A program made the translations under genes and the position numbers. Shown one piece after another: positions 1 to 4,931 of a stretch of DNA of 5,583 bases. Every line of letters begins with the position of its first letter. Position 1 is the stretch's first letter. Source of the DNA: an uncultured Eubacteriales bacterium (lineage in GTDB: Bacteria > Bacillota > Clostridia > Christensenellales > Borkfalkiaceae); the NCBI GenBank assembly GCA_958405585.1, contig CATYEP010000129.1:1-5583 (forward strand), read 5' to 3'. The notes under the pieces were generated by a model, which saw only the letters and a list, made by a program, of their open reading frames with translations, was not told where the DNA came from and made no database searches.

Positions 1-278
1 GGCGGCTTCTTGTCGAAGATGAGATAAGTAATTATTTGCCGCTTGCTGGGTTTTGTGTTGCCTGGCATTATTTGATCGGACAGTGATTTGCGAGCGCTTG
101 AAAGACATGAAAATGATGCGGATTTTTAGCGAAAAAAATTTTTTAAAATCAATTGTCCGGCTTTGGTTGAGATGTTGCGATCTTAGCGTATCTGCTTCGT
201 AAAAGACAGGGCGGAATGCTTGTTCGTCTTGCTTTATTTATGAAAGATATTCATATCATAAAAAATAATTTTTCAGGA
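1..278. other. AT-rich left-edge region, no confident gene
   Basis: No reading frame here is long enough or well enough initiated to call a gene. Two edge fragments are possible. On the plus strand a frame open from base 1 ends at TAA 25-27 and would give a C-terminal tail GGFLSKMR. On the minus strand an ATG at 66-68 opens a frame that runs without stop to the edge, beginning MPGNTKPSKRQIITYLIFDK, but it has no Shine-Dalgarno. They cannot both be real over this stretch and neither is identifiable. The rest is AT-rich, with runs such as A7T6 at 132-144. No GC-rich hairpin followed by a T-run is visible downstream of the fumarase beta stop, so the fumarase transcript end is not resolved. Confidence 0.5.
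77..159. repeat. Imperfect long-range inverted repeat, 12 bp per arm
   Basis: The left arm at 77-89 (CGGACA, one G, TGATTT) is complementary to the right arm at 146-159 (AAATCA, AT, TGTCCG). This gives two 6-bp blocks separated by a small internal loop, enclosing 56 nt of AT-rich sequence. There is no T-run after either arm, so it does not look like an intrinsic terminator. It could be a structured transcript end, a remnant of a small non-autonomous element, or chance in an AT-rich gap. Confidence 0.35.
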
Positions 279-803
279 TTATTTTTTATAGACGCTGTTG
301 CCGCGGCAGTCGATGGCTACGATGCAGGGGAAATCTTCGATCTCGAAACGGTAGACTGCTTCGCTGAGCAGATCGGGGAAAGCAACGAGTGTACTTTTTC
401 GGATCGCGTTTCCGTAAAGCGCACCCGCGCCGCCGATGGCGGCAAAATAGACGGCGTGATTTTTGACGATGGAAGCGCAGACTTCGTCACTGCGTTCACC
501 TTTGCCGATCATGGCTTTCAGGCCCAGGTCAAGAAGGCGCGGGGCAAAGGAGTCCATGCGCGCGCTGGTGGTAGGGCCGCAGCTTCCGCACGCTTTCCCT
601 GCGGGTGCGGGACAGGGACCGGCGTAATAAATCGTTTCGCCGACAAAGGAAAACGGAAGGGGTGTACCTTGGTCGAGAAACTCGCAAATGCGTTTGTGCG
701 CGCAATCGCGGCCGGTGAGAATGGTGCCGGAGAGTAAAACTCCTTCACCTGCTTGTAAGCTGTCGATTACATTATCTGTAAGAGGCAGAGTGATTTTTTT
801 CAT
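279..803 (-). CDS. fumB: Class I fumarate hydratase, beta subunit (C-terminal domain)
   Basis: This 174-aa protein is the smaller subunit of the two-subunit, iron-sulfur class I fumarase, which interconverts fumarate and L-malate in the cytoplasm. Family signatures are clear: SGTILTGRDCAHKR at residues 25-38, the GSCGPTTSARMD substrate-binding loop at 73-84, KNHAVYFAAIGGAGAL at 114-129, and a C-terminal VAIDCRGNSVYKK. The length is normal for a stand-alone beta subunit. The ATG at 801-803 is the natural start because the first strand begins at once (MKKITLPL), but its ribosome site is weak (CGGGG about 8 nt upstream). It lies 66 nt downstream of the alpha subunit in the same direction and is presumably co-transcribed. 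The paralogous L-tartrate dehydratase beta subunit is the main alternative. The symbol is the conventional one for split enzymes and does not mean E. coli FumB. Confidence 0.93.
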   Translation of the reverse strand: MKKITLPLTDNVIDSLQAGEGVLLSGTILTGRDCAHKRICEFLDQGTPLPFSFVGETIYYAGPCPAPAGKACGSCGPTTSARMDSFAPRLLDLGLKAMIGKGERSDEVCASIVKNHAVYFAAIGGAGALYGNAIRKSTLVAFPDLLSEAVYRFEIEDFPCIVAIDCRGNSVYKK

Positions 804-869
804 AATAAAACCCCGTTTTTTAAAGAAAATGAAGTAGTATGTGTGACATAAAGAGTATAAAACAGCTGT

Positions 870-1715
870 TTATTCAAGCGTGATCTTCTCGCATCGGACA
901 CAATGGCATTGAATGTTGACAGCCACGGGAAGACCTGCAATGTGGGTGGGCGCCCATTCGCAGGAAACGCCGAGGGCCGTTGTTTTGCCTCCGAATCCTT
1001 GCGCGCCGATCTGAAGATCATTGATTCTTTTGAGAGCTTCCCGTTCGATTGCCGCAATATCTTCGCGTGGGTTCGCCGAACCTATTTCGCGCGTGAGAGC
1101 TTTTTTGGCGAGGAATGCGCAGGTGTCGAATGTTCCCCCGATCCCCACGCCGACATAGACGGGCGGGCAAGGTTTGCTGCCTGCCAGTCGGACGGTTTCG
1201 ACGATCGAGTCGATGATGCCGGAAACGCCTTTGGCGGGAGTGAGCATGAACAGCCTGGACATGTTTTCACTGCCGAAACCTTTGGGAAGAAAGGTCAGCG
1301 TTATACGGTCACCCGGCACGATTTCCGTGTGGATGGAAGCGGGGGTATTGTCCGCTGTGTTGACGCGCGTGATCGGGTCGCAGATACTTTTTCGAAAACA
1401 AAAATCTTCATATGCACGGCGCACTCCGCTGTTGACTGCGTCAGAGAAAAATTTACCCTCGATGTGTACGTCCTGACCGATTTCGGCAAGGATAACGGCG
1501 TATCCCGTATCCTGGCATACAGCCATAGTTTCCTTTGCTGCAGTGTCTGCGTTTTGCAGGACGGTGCGCAGTGCAAAAGCCGCTGCGCTGTCTTTTTCTT
1601 CGGCAGCCGCGGCCGCGTTCAGAGCACGCAGGCAGGACGGGGTCAGGCGCAGACAGGCGTTTTTTGCAAGTTCATAAACAGCTTGTTCGATTTGTTCGGA
1701 TGAAATGGTTCGCAT
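870..1715 (-). CDS. fumA: Class I fumarate hydratase, alpha subunit (4Fe-4S)
   Basis: This 281-aa protein is the catalytic iron-sulfur subunit that pairs with the beta subunit downstream. Visible family motifs are AVCQDTG at residues 65-71, KGFGSENMS at 145-153, VGVGIGGTFDTC at 188-199, GAQGFGGKTTALG at 237-249, and VAVNIQCH at 264-271. By family alignment C67, C183 (SKPCPP) and C270 are the likely three ligands of the 4Fe-4S cluster, leaving one iron free to bind substrate; this assignment is inferred. The ATG at 1713-1715 is well supported: AGAAAGGA (minus strand, 1723-1730) sits 7 nt upstream. The length is typical. The extra cysteines in the last residues (QCHCVRC) are slightly unusual. 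Such clusters are damaged by oxygen, which fits an anaerobe. Tartrate dehydratase alpha is the alternative reading, less likely without transporter or regulator genes nearby. Confidence 0.94.
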   Translation of the reverse strand: MRTISSEQIEQAVYELAKNACLRLTPSCLRALNAAAAAEEKDSAAAFALRTVLQNADTAAKETMAVCQDTGYAVILAEIGQDVHIEGKFFSDAVNSGVRRAYEDFCFRKSICDPITRVNTADNTPASIHTEIVPGDRITLTFLPKGFGSENMSRLFMLTPAKGVSGIIDSIVETVRLAGSKPCPPVYVGVGIGGTFDTCAFLAKKALTREIGSANPREDIAAIEREALKRINDLQIGAQGFGGKTTALGVSCEWAPTHIAGLPVAVNIQCHCVRCEKITLE

Positions 1716-1745
1716 ACTTTTATCCTTTCTGAAATTTCATTTTTT

Positions 1746-1754
1746 ATTATAACA
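1746..1754 (-). promoter_or_regulatory. Extended -10 promoter for the fumarase genes
   Basis: Read on the minus strand this is TGTTATAAT, a perfect TATAAT box with the TGn extension. The expected start of transcription is near 1739, giving a leader of about 24 nt that contains the AGAAAGGA ribosome site. No good -35 hexamer is present at 16-18 nt upstream, only T-rich sequence, which is acceptable for an extended -10 promoter. It points away from the protease promoter. Confidence 0.6.
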
Positions 1755-1775
1755 GAAAAAAGAAAAAAGCGAAAG

Positions 1776-1799
1776 AATTTTGTTTACGAAAACAAAATT
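1776..1799. promoter_or_regulatory. 24-bp palindrome, candidate operator between divergent promoters
   Basis: AATTTTGTTT at 1776-1785 and AAACAAAATT at 1790-1799 are perfect reverse complements around the centre ACGA. The site overlaps the -35 box of the plus-strand protease promoter and covers about -37 to -60 of the predicted fumarase start. A dimeric regulator here could block one promoter and influence the other. It is too AT-rich to be a convincing terminator. I do not recognise the motif as a known regulator's consensus. Confidence 0.5.
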
Positions 1800-1811
1800 T
1801 TTCGCTATAAT
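1783..1811 (+). promoter_or_regulatory. Promoter of the protease-rlmH-M14-tadA operon
   Basis: A -35 like TTTACG (1783-1788, four of six consensus bases) is followed after exactly 17 nt by a perfect -10 TATAAT (1806-1811). The expected transcription start is about 1818-1819, the same place as the ATG of the protease gene. This makes a leaderless or nearly leaderless transcript likely. Confidence 0.6.
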
Positions 1812-1818
1812 ATTTGTC

Positions 1819-2802
1819 ATGAAACAGACGAATACCCCCGCAGCGGGGAACGGACGCAGTCCGAAGAAAAGTTTTTTGGATCAGCCGCGCAAGGCAGTCA
1901 GCGGCATGATATACTCGGGAGTCATCATCGGGATGCTTCTCATCTCGCTGGTATTTTCCGTAACGGTCGCCGTTTTATCGCGCTCGCTCGGAATGACGGT
2001 GGACGAGATCTCACAGACGCAGGCTTACAGGTATTGTTCCTATCTTCTGTACCAGATCGTATATATCGGGATCATTGCCGCATTTAGGGGGATTTATAAG
2101 GAAAAACCCGCACAGTTCGGATGGAAAAAAACTCATCCGAAATATTATCTGATCGGAATTTTTCTGCTGTTCGGGCTGATGTTCAGCCTGAACTACGTCA
2201 ACAACTGGTTTGTGGCGTTTTTAGGTCTGTTCGGATATACGATGCCCGAATCGGCATTGCCTTCACTGGCTGGCGGCGGGATCGTCGGCGTATTGTTTGT
2301 TGTGGCGGTATTGCCTGCGGTTTTGGAAGAAACGCTTTTCCGCGGTGTGATCCTGGAGGGGATCAAAGAATGCGGTACGGTTGCTGCGTGTCTTTTGGGC
2401 GGGCTTTTGTTTTGTATTTTTCATCAAAGCCCGGCGCAGACGGTATATCAGTTTATTTGCGGTGCGGCATTCACATTGCTGGCGATCCGTGCGCAGTCTT
2501 TGCTTCCGACGGTCATAATACATTTTCTGAACAATGCTGTCATTATTCTGGATGCTAAATTTAAGTTTTTGGAAAATTTGCCGATGGCAGGACAGATTGC
2601 GATCTATGTTGTTTCGGCGGTCTGTCTGCTCGCGTCACTGGCATGGCTGATCTTTGCGGAGAGAAGAACGGCCCAAGCGGAACCCGCGGGGATGAACAAG
2701 ATGAACAGGGAGATCGGCCCGTTTATTTATCCTGCCTTGCCGGGAATTCTTTTGTGTGTTTTGATGTGGGTACTGAATCTGGCGAACGGGCTGGGCGGCT
2801 GA
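1819..2802 (+). CDS. CPBP family intramembrane metalloprotease (CAAX/Abi type)
   Basis: With the ATG at 1819 this is a 327-aa polytopic membrane protein with about eight or nine hydrophobic segments (roughly residues 29-54, 71-89, 109-127, 152-168, 187-202, 209-224, 228-245, 259-280, 302-322). The three CPBP motifs are intact: EETLFR with E170, E171 and R175; FCIFH with F198 and H202; and HFLNN with H235 and N239. The glutamates and histidines are the expected metal and catalytic residues, so an active membrane protease is likely. The substrate is unknown; relatives process prenylated proteins, bacteriocin-type peptides or regulators. An in-frame TTG at 1780 would add 13 residues but would place the promoter's -10 box inside the gene, so the ATG is preferred, although no Shine-Dalgarno precedes it. 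The N-terminal 28 residues are polar and basic. It is the first gene of a plus-strand operon, ending 1 nt before rlmH. Confidence 0.9.
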   Translation: MKQTNTPAAGNGRSPKKSFLDQPRKAVSGMIYSGVIIGMLLISLVFSVTVAVLSRSLGMTVDEISQTQAYRYCSYLLYQIVYIGIIAAFRGIYKEKPAQFGWKKTHPKYYLIGIFLLFGLMFSLNYVNNWFVAFLGLFGYTMPESALPSLAGGGIVGVLFVVAVLPAVLEETLFRGVILEGIKECGTVAACLLGGLLFCIFHQSPAQTVYQFICGAAFTLLAIRAQSLLPTVIIHFLNNAVIILDAKFKFLENLPMAGQIAIYVVSAVCLLASLAWLIFAERRTAQAEPAGMNKMNREIGPFIYPALPGILLCVLMWVLNLANGLGG

Positions 2803-2803
2803 T

Positions 2804-3241
2804 ATGCAGAAAGTAAACATAGTTTGTGTGGGAAAACTCAAGGAAAAGTTTTATACGGAAGCGGTGTCGGAGTACTGCAAGCGTCTGACACGTTTTGCGC
2901 AGGTAACGATAAGGGAGCTTCCGGAAAAGCGCACGCTTGCGGAAGAAGGGGAACTGATTTTAAAAGAGCTGCGCGGCTATGTGATCGTACTGGCGGTGGA
3001 AGGGCATAAACTTTCCAGCGAAAGTCTGGCGGAAAAAGTCAAAACGCTTTGCGATGCGGGGAAAGAAATTACGTTCGTGATCGGATCTTCCTGCGGACTG
3101 GACGGCAAAGTGAAAAATGCGGCGGATTATATGCTGTCTTTTTCGGATATGACCTTTCCGCACCAGCTGATGCGCGTGATCTTGTGTGAGCAGGTGTATC
3201 GTGCGTTTATGATCAACTGCGGAAGTGAATACCACAAATAG
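2804..3241 (+). CDS. rlmH: 23S rRNA (pseudouridine-1915 N3)-methyltransferase RlmH
   Basis: This 145-aa SPOUT-class enzyme uses S-adenosylmethionine to methylate pseudouridine 1915 in helix 69 of 23S rRNA on the assembled ribosome. Family marks are the N-terminal VNIVCVGKLKEKF at residues 4-16, FVIGSSCGLD at 91-100 in the cofactor-binding knot, LSFSDMTFPHQLMRVIL at 111-127, EQVYRAF at 129-135 and the terminal YHK. It is shorter than the usual 155-160 residues because the linker after ELPEK (residues 38-42) lacks about 14 residues relative to the Bacillus type. The tail reads CGSEYHK where the family normally has GEPYHK. The ATG lies 1 nt after the protease stop, with GGGCGG nearby, which suggests translational coupling. 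The gene is usually single copy and conserved, so the altered tail is probably tolerated variation. Confidence 0.95.
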   Translation: MQKVNIVCVGKLKEKFYTEAVSEYCKRLTRFAQVTIRELPEKRTLAEEGELILKELRGYVIVLAVEGHKLSSESLAEKVKTLCDAGKEITFVIGSSCGLDGKVKNAADYMLSFSDMTFPHQLMRVILCEQVYRAFMINCGSEYHK

Positions 3242-3290
3242 AAAAACTGAGCCCGAAAAGATCCGATTGTGAAAGTGAGAAGTATGAGGC

Positions 3291-3299
3291 AGGAGAAGG
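3291..3299 (+). promoter_or_regulatory. Strong Shine-Dalgarno without a canonical start codon
   Basis: AGGAGAAGG is the best ribosome-binding sequence in the 107-nt gap between rlmH and the M14 gene, yet no ATG, GTG or TTG follows at 5-10 nt in any frame. At the ideal distance there is ATA (3304-3306), in frame with the M14 gene, and the frame stays open to the annotated ATG at 3349. The gap also holds ATG 3284-3286, which opens only a seven-codon frame (MRQEKAS) and precedes this site. Either the M14 protein starts at a rare AUA codon or the site is a relic or chance. Confidence 0.35.
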
Positions 3300-3348
3300 C
3301 GTCATAATAGCCGAACATAAATCCGAAGAAACCCGTACAATATTCTGT

Positions 3349-4170
3349 ATGGATATTGTAAGGAAGGTATACAGGTTTTACGAAAGCTGGCAGGGGGAGA
3401 AGCGGATCATCGGAGCGAGCGTGTGCGGACTTCCTCTTGTGGCAGTGTTTGTCGGGAGGCACAGTTATCCGCAGATCATAGTGCAGTATTCGATCCATGC
3501 GCGGGAGTGGGTAACCGCGTTGCTGGCGCAGGAGCAGATTTTGCGCGGAATGAATCGCGGCGGAGCATGGTTTGTTCCGATGATGAATCCGGACGGGGTT
3601 TTGCTGTCTGTAGCGGGGGAAGCGTTTTTGCGGCAGATACCGCCGTGGCGGGCGGAATTTTTGCGGCAGGTAAACGGAAACGATGATTTTGGTTTGTGGA
3701 AGGCGAATGCCAACGCGGTGGATCTGAACGTGAATTTTTCTGCGGGATGGGGCATGGGTGAGCGTAACGTGTATATGCCCGCACCTGAAAATTATATCGG
3801 CAGGCGCGCGTTTTCGGAACCGGAAACGCGCGCGTTGAAAAGGTTTACGCAGGATGTCTGTCCGGACGCGTCTCTTTCGTATCACGCGAAAGGGGAAGAG
3901 ATTTACTGGGAGTATGGGCAGAGCGGTGAAGTACTTGCAAGAGACGAGCGCATTGCCGCCGCACTTGCGGAAGAAACGGGATACACGGCAAGGAAGATAA
4001 CGGGAAGCGGCGGCGGATATAAGGATTGGTGCATACAGGAGAAAGGTATGCCCGCATTTACGATCGAGGCGGGGAGCGATGCACTGGAGCATCCTTTGAA
4101 GGAATGTGACCTGGCGCCGATCCTGGTAAAAAACAGGGATGTAGTTCGGCGGCTGGCGGAAGCGCTTTGA
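3349..4170 (+). CDS. M14 family zinc carboxypeptidase, probable gamma-D-Glu-diaminopimelate peptidase
   Basis: This 273-aa protein carries the complete zinc site and catalytic glutamate of the M14 family: HAREW with H50 and E53, SYHAKG with H179, and TIEAG with E240. MNPDG at 79-83 and SEPET at 156-160 are further family motifs. Where carboxypeptidase A types read DLNRNF, this protein reads DLNVNF (125-130), so the arginine that clamps a free C-terminus is missing. That fits enzymes that cut gamma-D-glutamyl-diaminopimelate bonds in cell-wall peptides; this specificity is inferred. There is no signal peptide or membrane segment, suggesting a cytoplasmic role such as muropeptide recycling. The ATG at 3349 has no Shine-Dalgarno, and the family usually has roughly ten more residues before this point, so the true start may lie upstream in the open frame (see 3291-3299). 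It lies 20 nt before the tadA start, in the same operon direction. Confidence 0.85.
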   Translation: MDIVRKVYRFYESWQGEKRIIGASVCGLPLVAVFVGRHSYPQIIVQYSIHAREWVTALLAQEQILRGMNRGGAWFVPMMNPDGVLLSVAGEAFLRQIPPWRAEFLRQVNGNDDFGLWKANANAVDLNVNFSAGWGMGERNVYMPAPENYIGRRAFSEPETRALKRFTQDVCPDASLSYHAKGEEIYWEYGQSGEVLARDERIAAALAEETGYTARKITGSGGGYKDWCIQEKGMPAFTIEAGSDALEHPLKECDLAPILVKNRDVVRRLAEAL

Positions 4171-4177
4171 GCGGAAA

Positions 4178-4183
4178 AAGGAG
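4178..4183 (+). promoter_or_regulatory. Ribosome binding site fixing the tadA start
   Basis: AAGGAG ends 7 nt before the ATG at 4191. This favours the ATG over an in-frame TTG at 4167 that overlaps the M14 stop codon and lacks a site of its own. Confidence 0.8.
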
Positions 4184-4190
4184 CGAGCGG

Positions 4191-4661
4191 ATGGAAGAAA
4201 AGGAAAAGTTTATGAAAGAGGCGCTCAGACGCGCAAAGAAAGGACTTGCGCAGGGAGAGGTGCCTGTGGGGGCAGTCATTGTATGCGAAGGTAAGGTCAT
4301 TTCATCCGGATACAACCGTCGGGCGGCGACGCAGTTGGCGAGTTCGCACGCGGAGATGTATGCGATCGACCGTGCGTGCAAGAAGTTTAAAAGCTGGAGA
4401 CTTCCGGAATGCGATTTGTATGTAACGTTGGAGCCTTGTCCGATGTGTATGGGGGCGGCGCTGAATGCGCGGGTGCGGAAGATTTATTTCGGGGCATATG
4501 AGCAGAAGGGCAGGTCGATGACGGCAGAACTGGCAGGCAGCAATCTTTTGAATCACACGCTGGAAGTGGAAGGCGGCGTGTTGGAAAAGGAATGTTCCGA
4601 GCTTCTTTCGGGGTTTTTCCGATCGATGCGTGCGCGGACGAAAAAAGAAGCGGAAGACTGA
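4191..4661 (+). CDS. tadA: tRNA-specific adenosine deaminase TadA
   Basis: This 156-aa cytidine-deaminase-fold enzyme converts adenosine 34 of tRNA-Arg(ACG) to inosine so that one tRNA reads CGU, CGC and CGA. The zinc site is intact: HAEM with H53 and the proton-shuttling E55, then EPCPMCMGA with C83 and C86. GEVPVGAVIV at residues 22-31 and the GYN at 40-42 are typical of TadA. Length is normal. The C-terminus (residues 146-156) is highly charged. The start is set by AAGGAG 7 nt upstream. It is the last gene of the operon starting at 1819. In several Firmicutes tadA is followed by the SRP RNA gene, but here I find no SRP RNA. A guanine deaminase is the related alternative, less likely given the TadA-type motifs. 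Confidence 0.95.
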   Translation: MEEKEKFMKEALRRAKKGLAQGEVPVGAVIVCEGKVISSGYNRRAATQLASSHAEMYAIDRACKKFKSWRLPECDLYVTLEPCPMCMGAALNARVRKIYFGAYEQKGRSMTAELAGSNLLNHTLEVEGGVLEKECSELLSGFFRSMRARTKKEAED

Positions 4662-4674
4662 ATTTTAAATTCAG
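4658..4674. repeat. 17-bp palindrome over the tadA stop codon
   Basis: CTGAATTTTAAATTCAG is a perfect 8-bp inverted repeat around one central T; it includes the TGA of tadA and ends 22 nt before the -35 box of the prs promoter. It lacks a following T-run and is AT-rich, so it is a poor intrinsic terminator. It could be a protein site upstream of the prs promoter or chance. Confidence 0.35.
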
Positions 4675-4696
4675 AGAAAATGACTCGGCAAATCAT

Positions 4697-4725
4697 TTGA
4701 CTAATTTTTTGAAAAGCCGTACAAT
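4697..4725 (+). promoter_or_regulatory. Sigma-A type promoter upstream of prs
   Basis: TTGACT (4697-4702) and TACAAT (4720-4725), each five of six consensus bases, are separated by exactly 17 nt. Transcription should begin near 4732, leaving a 5' leader of about 200 nt before prs. It separates prs from the preceding tadA operon, although some read-through is possible because no clear terminator follows tadA. Confidence 0.7.
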
Positions 4726-4731
4726 AATAAA

Positions 4732-4931
4732 GACTGGAACTTGTGCGGGGAAAACCGTTCGGATCCGGCGGAGGCTGAAACAGGAGTGAACGTTTCGGCT
4801 GTAAAAGGAATGGGGGTAGGCAGAAAGAAAATTCTGCCCGGCTTTACAAGACAAGTAAGCCGTTGAATGCGTTATTTAAAAAAAAGCTGTGGCTTTGCCG
4901 CAGTAGGTATAGCATTTTATCGGAGGTACAC
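4732..4931 (+). ncRNA. Candidate structured 5' leader RNA of prs
   Basis: The 200-nt leader can form several helices: GCUGAAAC 4774-4781 with GUUUCGGC 4792-4799 (8 bp, one G-U, 10-nt loop); UGUAAA(A)G 4800-4807 with CUUUACA 4842-4848; GGCAGAA 4819-4825 with UUCUGCC 4832-4838 (6-nt loop); and CUGUGGC 4887-4893 with GCCGCAG 4897-4903 (UUU loop). AGCCG at 4858-4862 can pair with either CGGCU 4796-4800 or CGGCUU 4839-4844, so alternative folds compete. I checked it against T-box, SAM, TPP, FMN, cobalamin, guanidine/PRPP ykkC, 6S, SRP and tmRNA signatures from memory and recognise none. No plus-strand terminator is seen inside it. The prs ribosome site CGGAGG is at 4921-4926, and no complementary CCUCC is present to hide it. 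Regulation is therefore only suspected. Confidence 0.4.
4878..4903 (-). terminator. Minus-strand terminator-like hairpin and T-run
   Basis: Read on the minus strand, CTGCGGC-AAA-GCCACAG is followed after one C by eight T residues (4885 to 4878), the layout of an intrinsic terminator. The minus-strand stem has one C-A mismatch, while the plus-strand version has a tolerated G-U pair, so the plus-strand RNA fold may be the one that matters. No minus-strand gene lies to its right within the window; it could stop antisense transcription coming from prs. Confidence 0.3.

Noticed and set aside
239..260. Fur-box-like AT palindrome (GATATTCATATC) after fumarase beta
   Set aside because: The match to a Fur consensus is poor and it lies downstream of the gene, not at a promoter.
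216..737. 173-codon plus-strand open frame opposite fumarase beta
   Set aside because: It is an antisense shadow of the beta subunit; most of its length lies inside a gene with clear motifs.
903..1703. 266-codon plus-strand open frame opposite fumarase alpha
   Set aside because: It is a mirror of a gene with intact family motifs, its translation resembles no family, and it has no ribosome site.
1780..1818. TTG start at 1780 for the CPBP protease
   Set aside because: It would put the operon's TATAAT box inside the coding region and has only a poor ribosome site.
1819..2802. CPBP protein as part of a phage-defence or bacteriocin-immunity system
   Set aside because: The older name Abi invites this, but its neighbours are housekeeping genes and no toxin, bacteriocin, peptide exporter or mobile-element mark is present.
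3127..4092. 321-codon minus-strand open frame opposite rlmH and the M14 gene
   Set aside because: It spans two well-supported genes and their gap, is rich in Arg/His/Pro typical of antisense translation, and has no promoter or ribosome site.
4662..4931. SRP RNA gene, expected after tadA in some Firmicutes
   Set aside because: The conserved domain IV core (GGAAGGAAGCA-like loop and its stem) is absent on both strands.
4732..4931. T-box or known metabolite riboswitch
   Set aside because: No AGGGUGG-type T-box sequence and no core I can match to common riboswitch classes; the leader is left unclassified.
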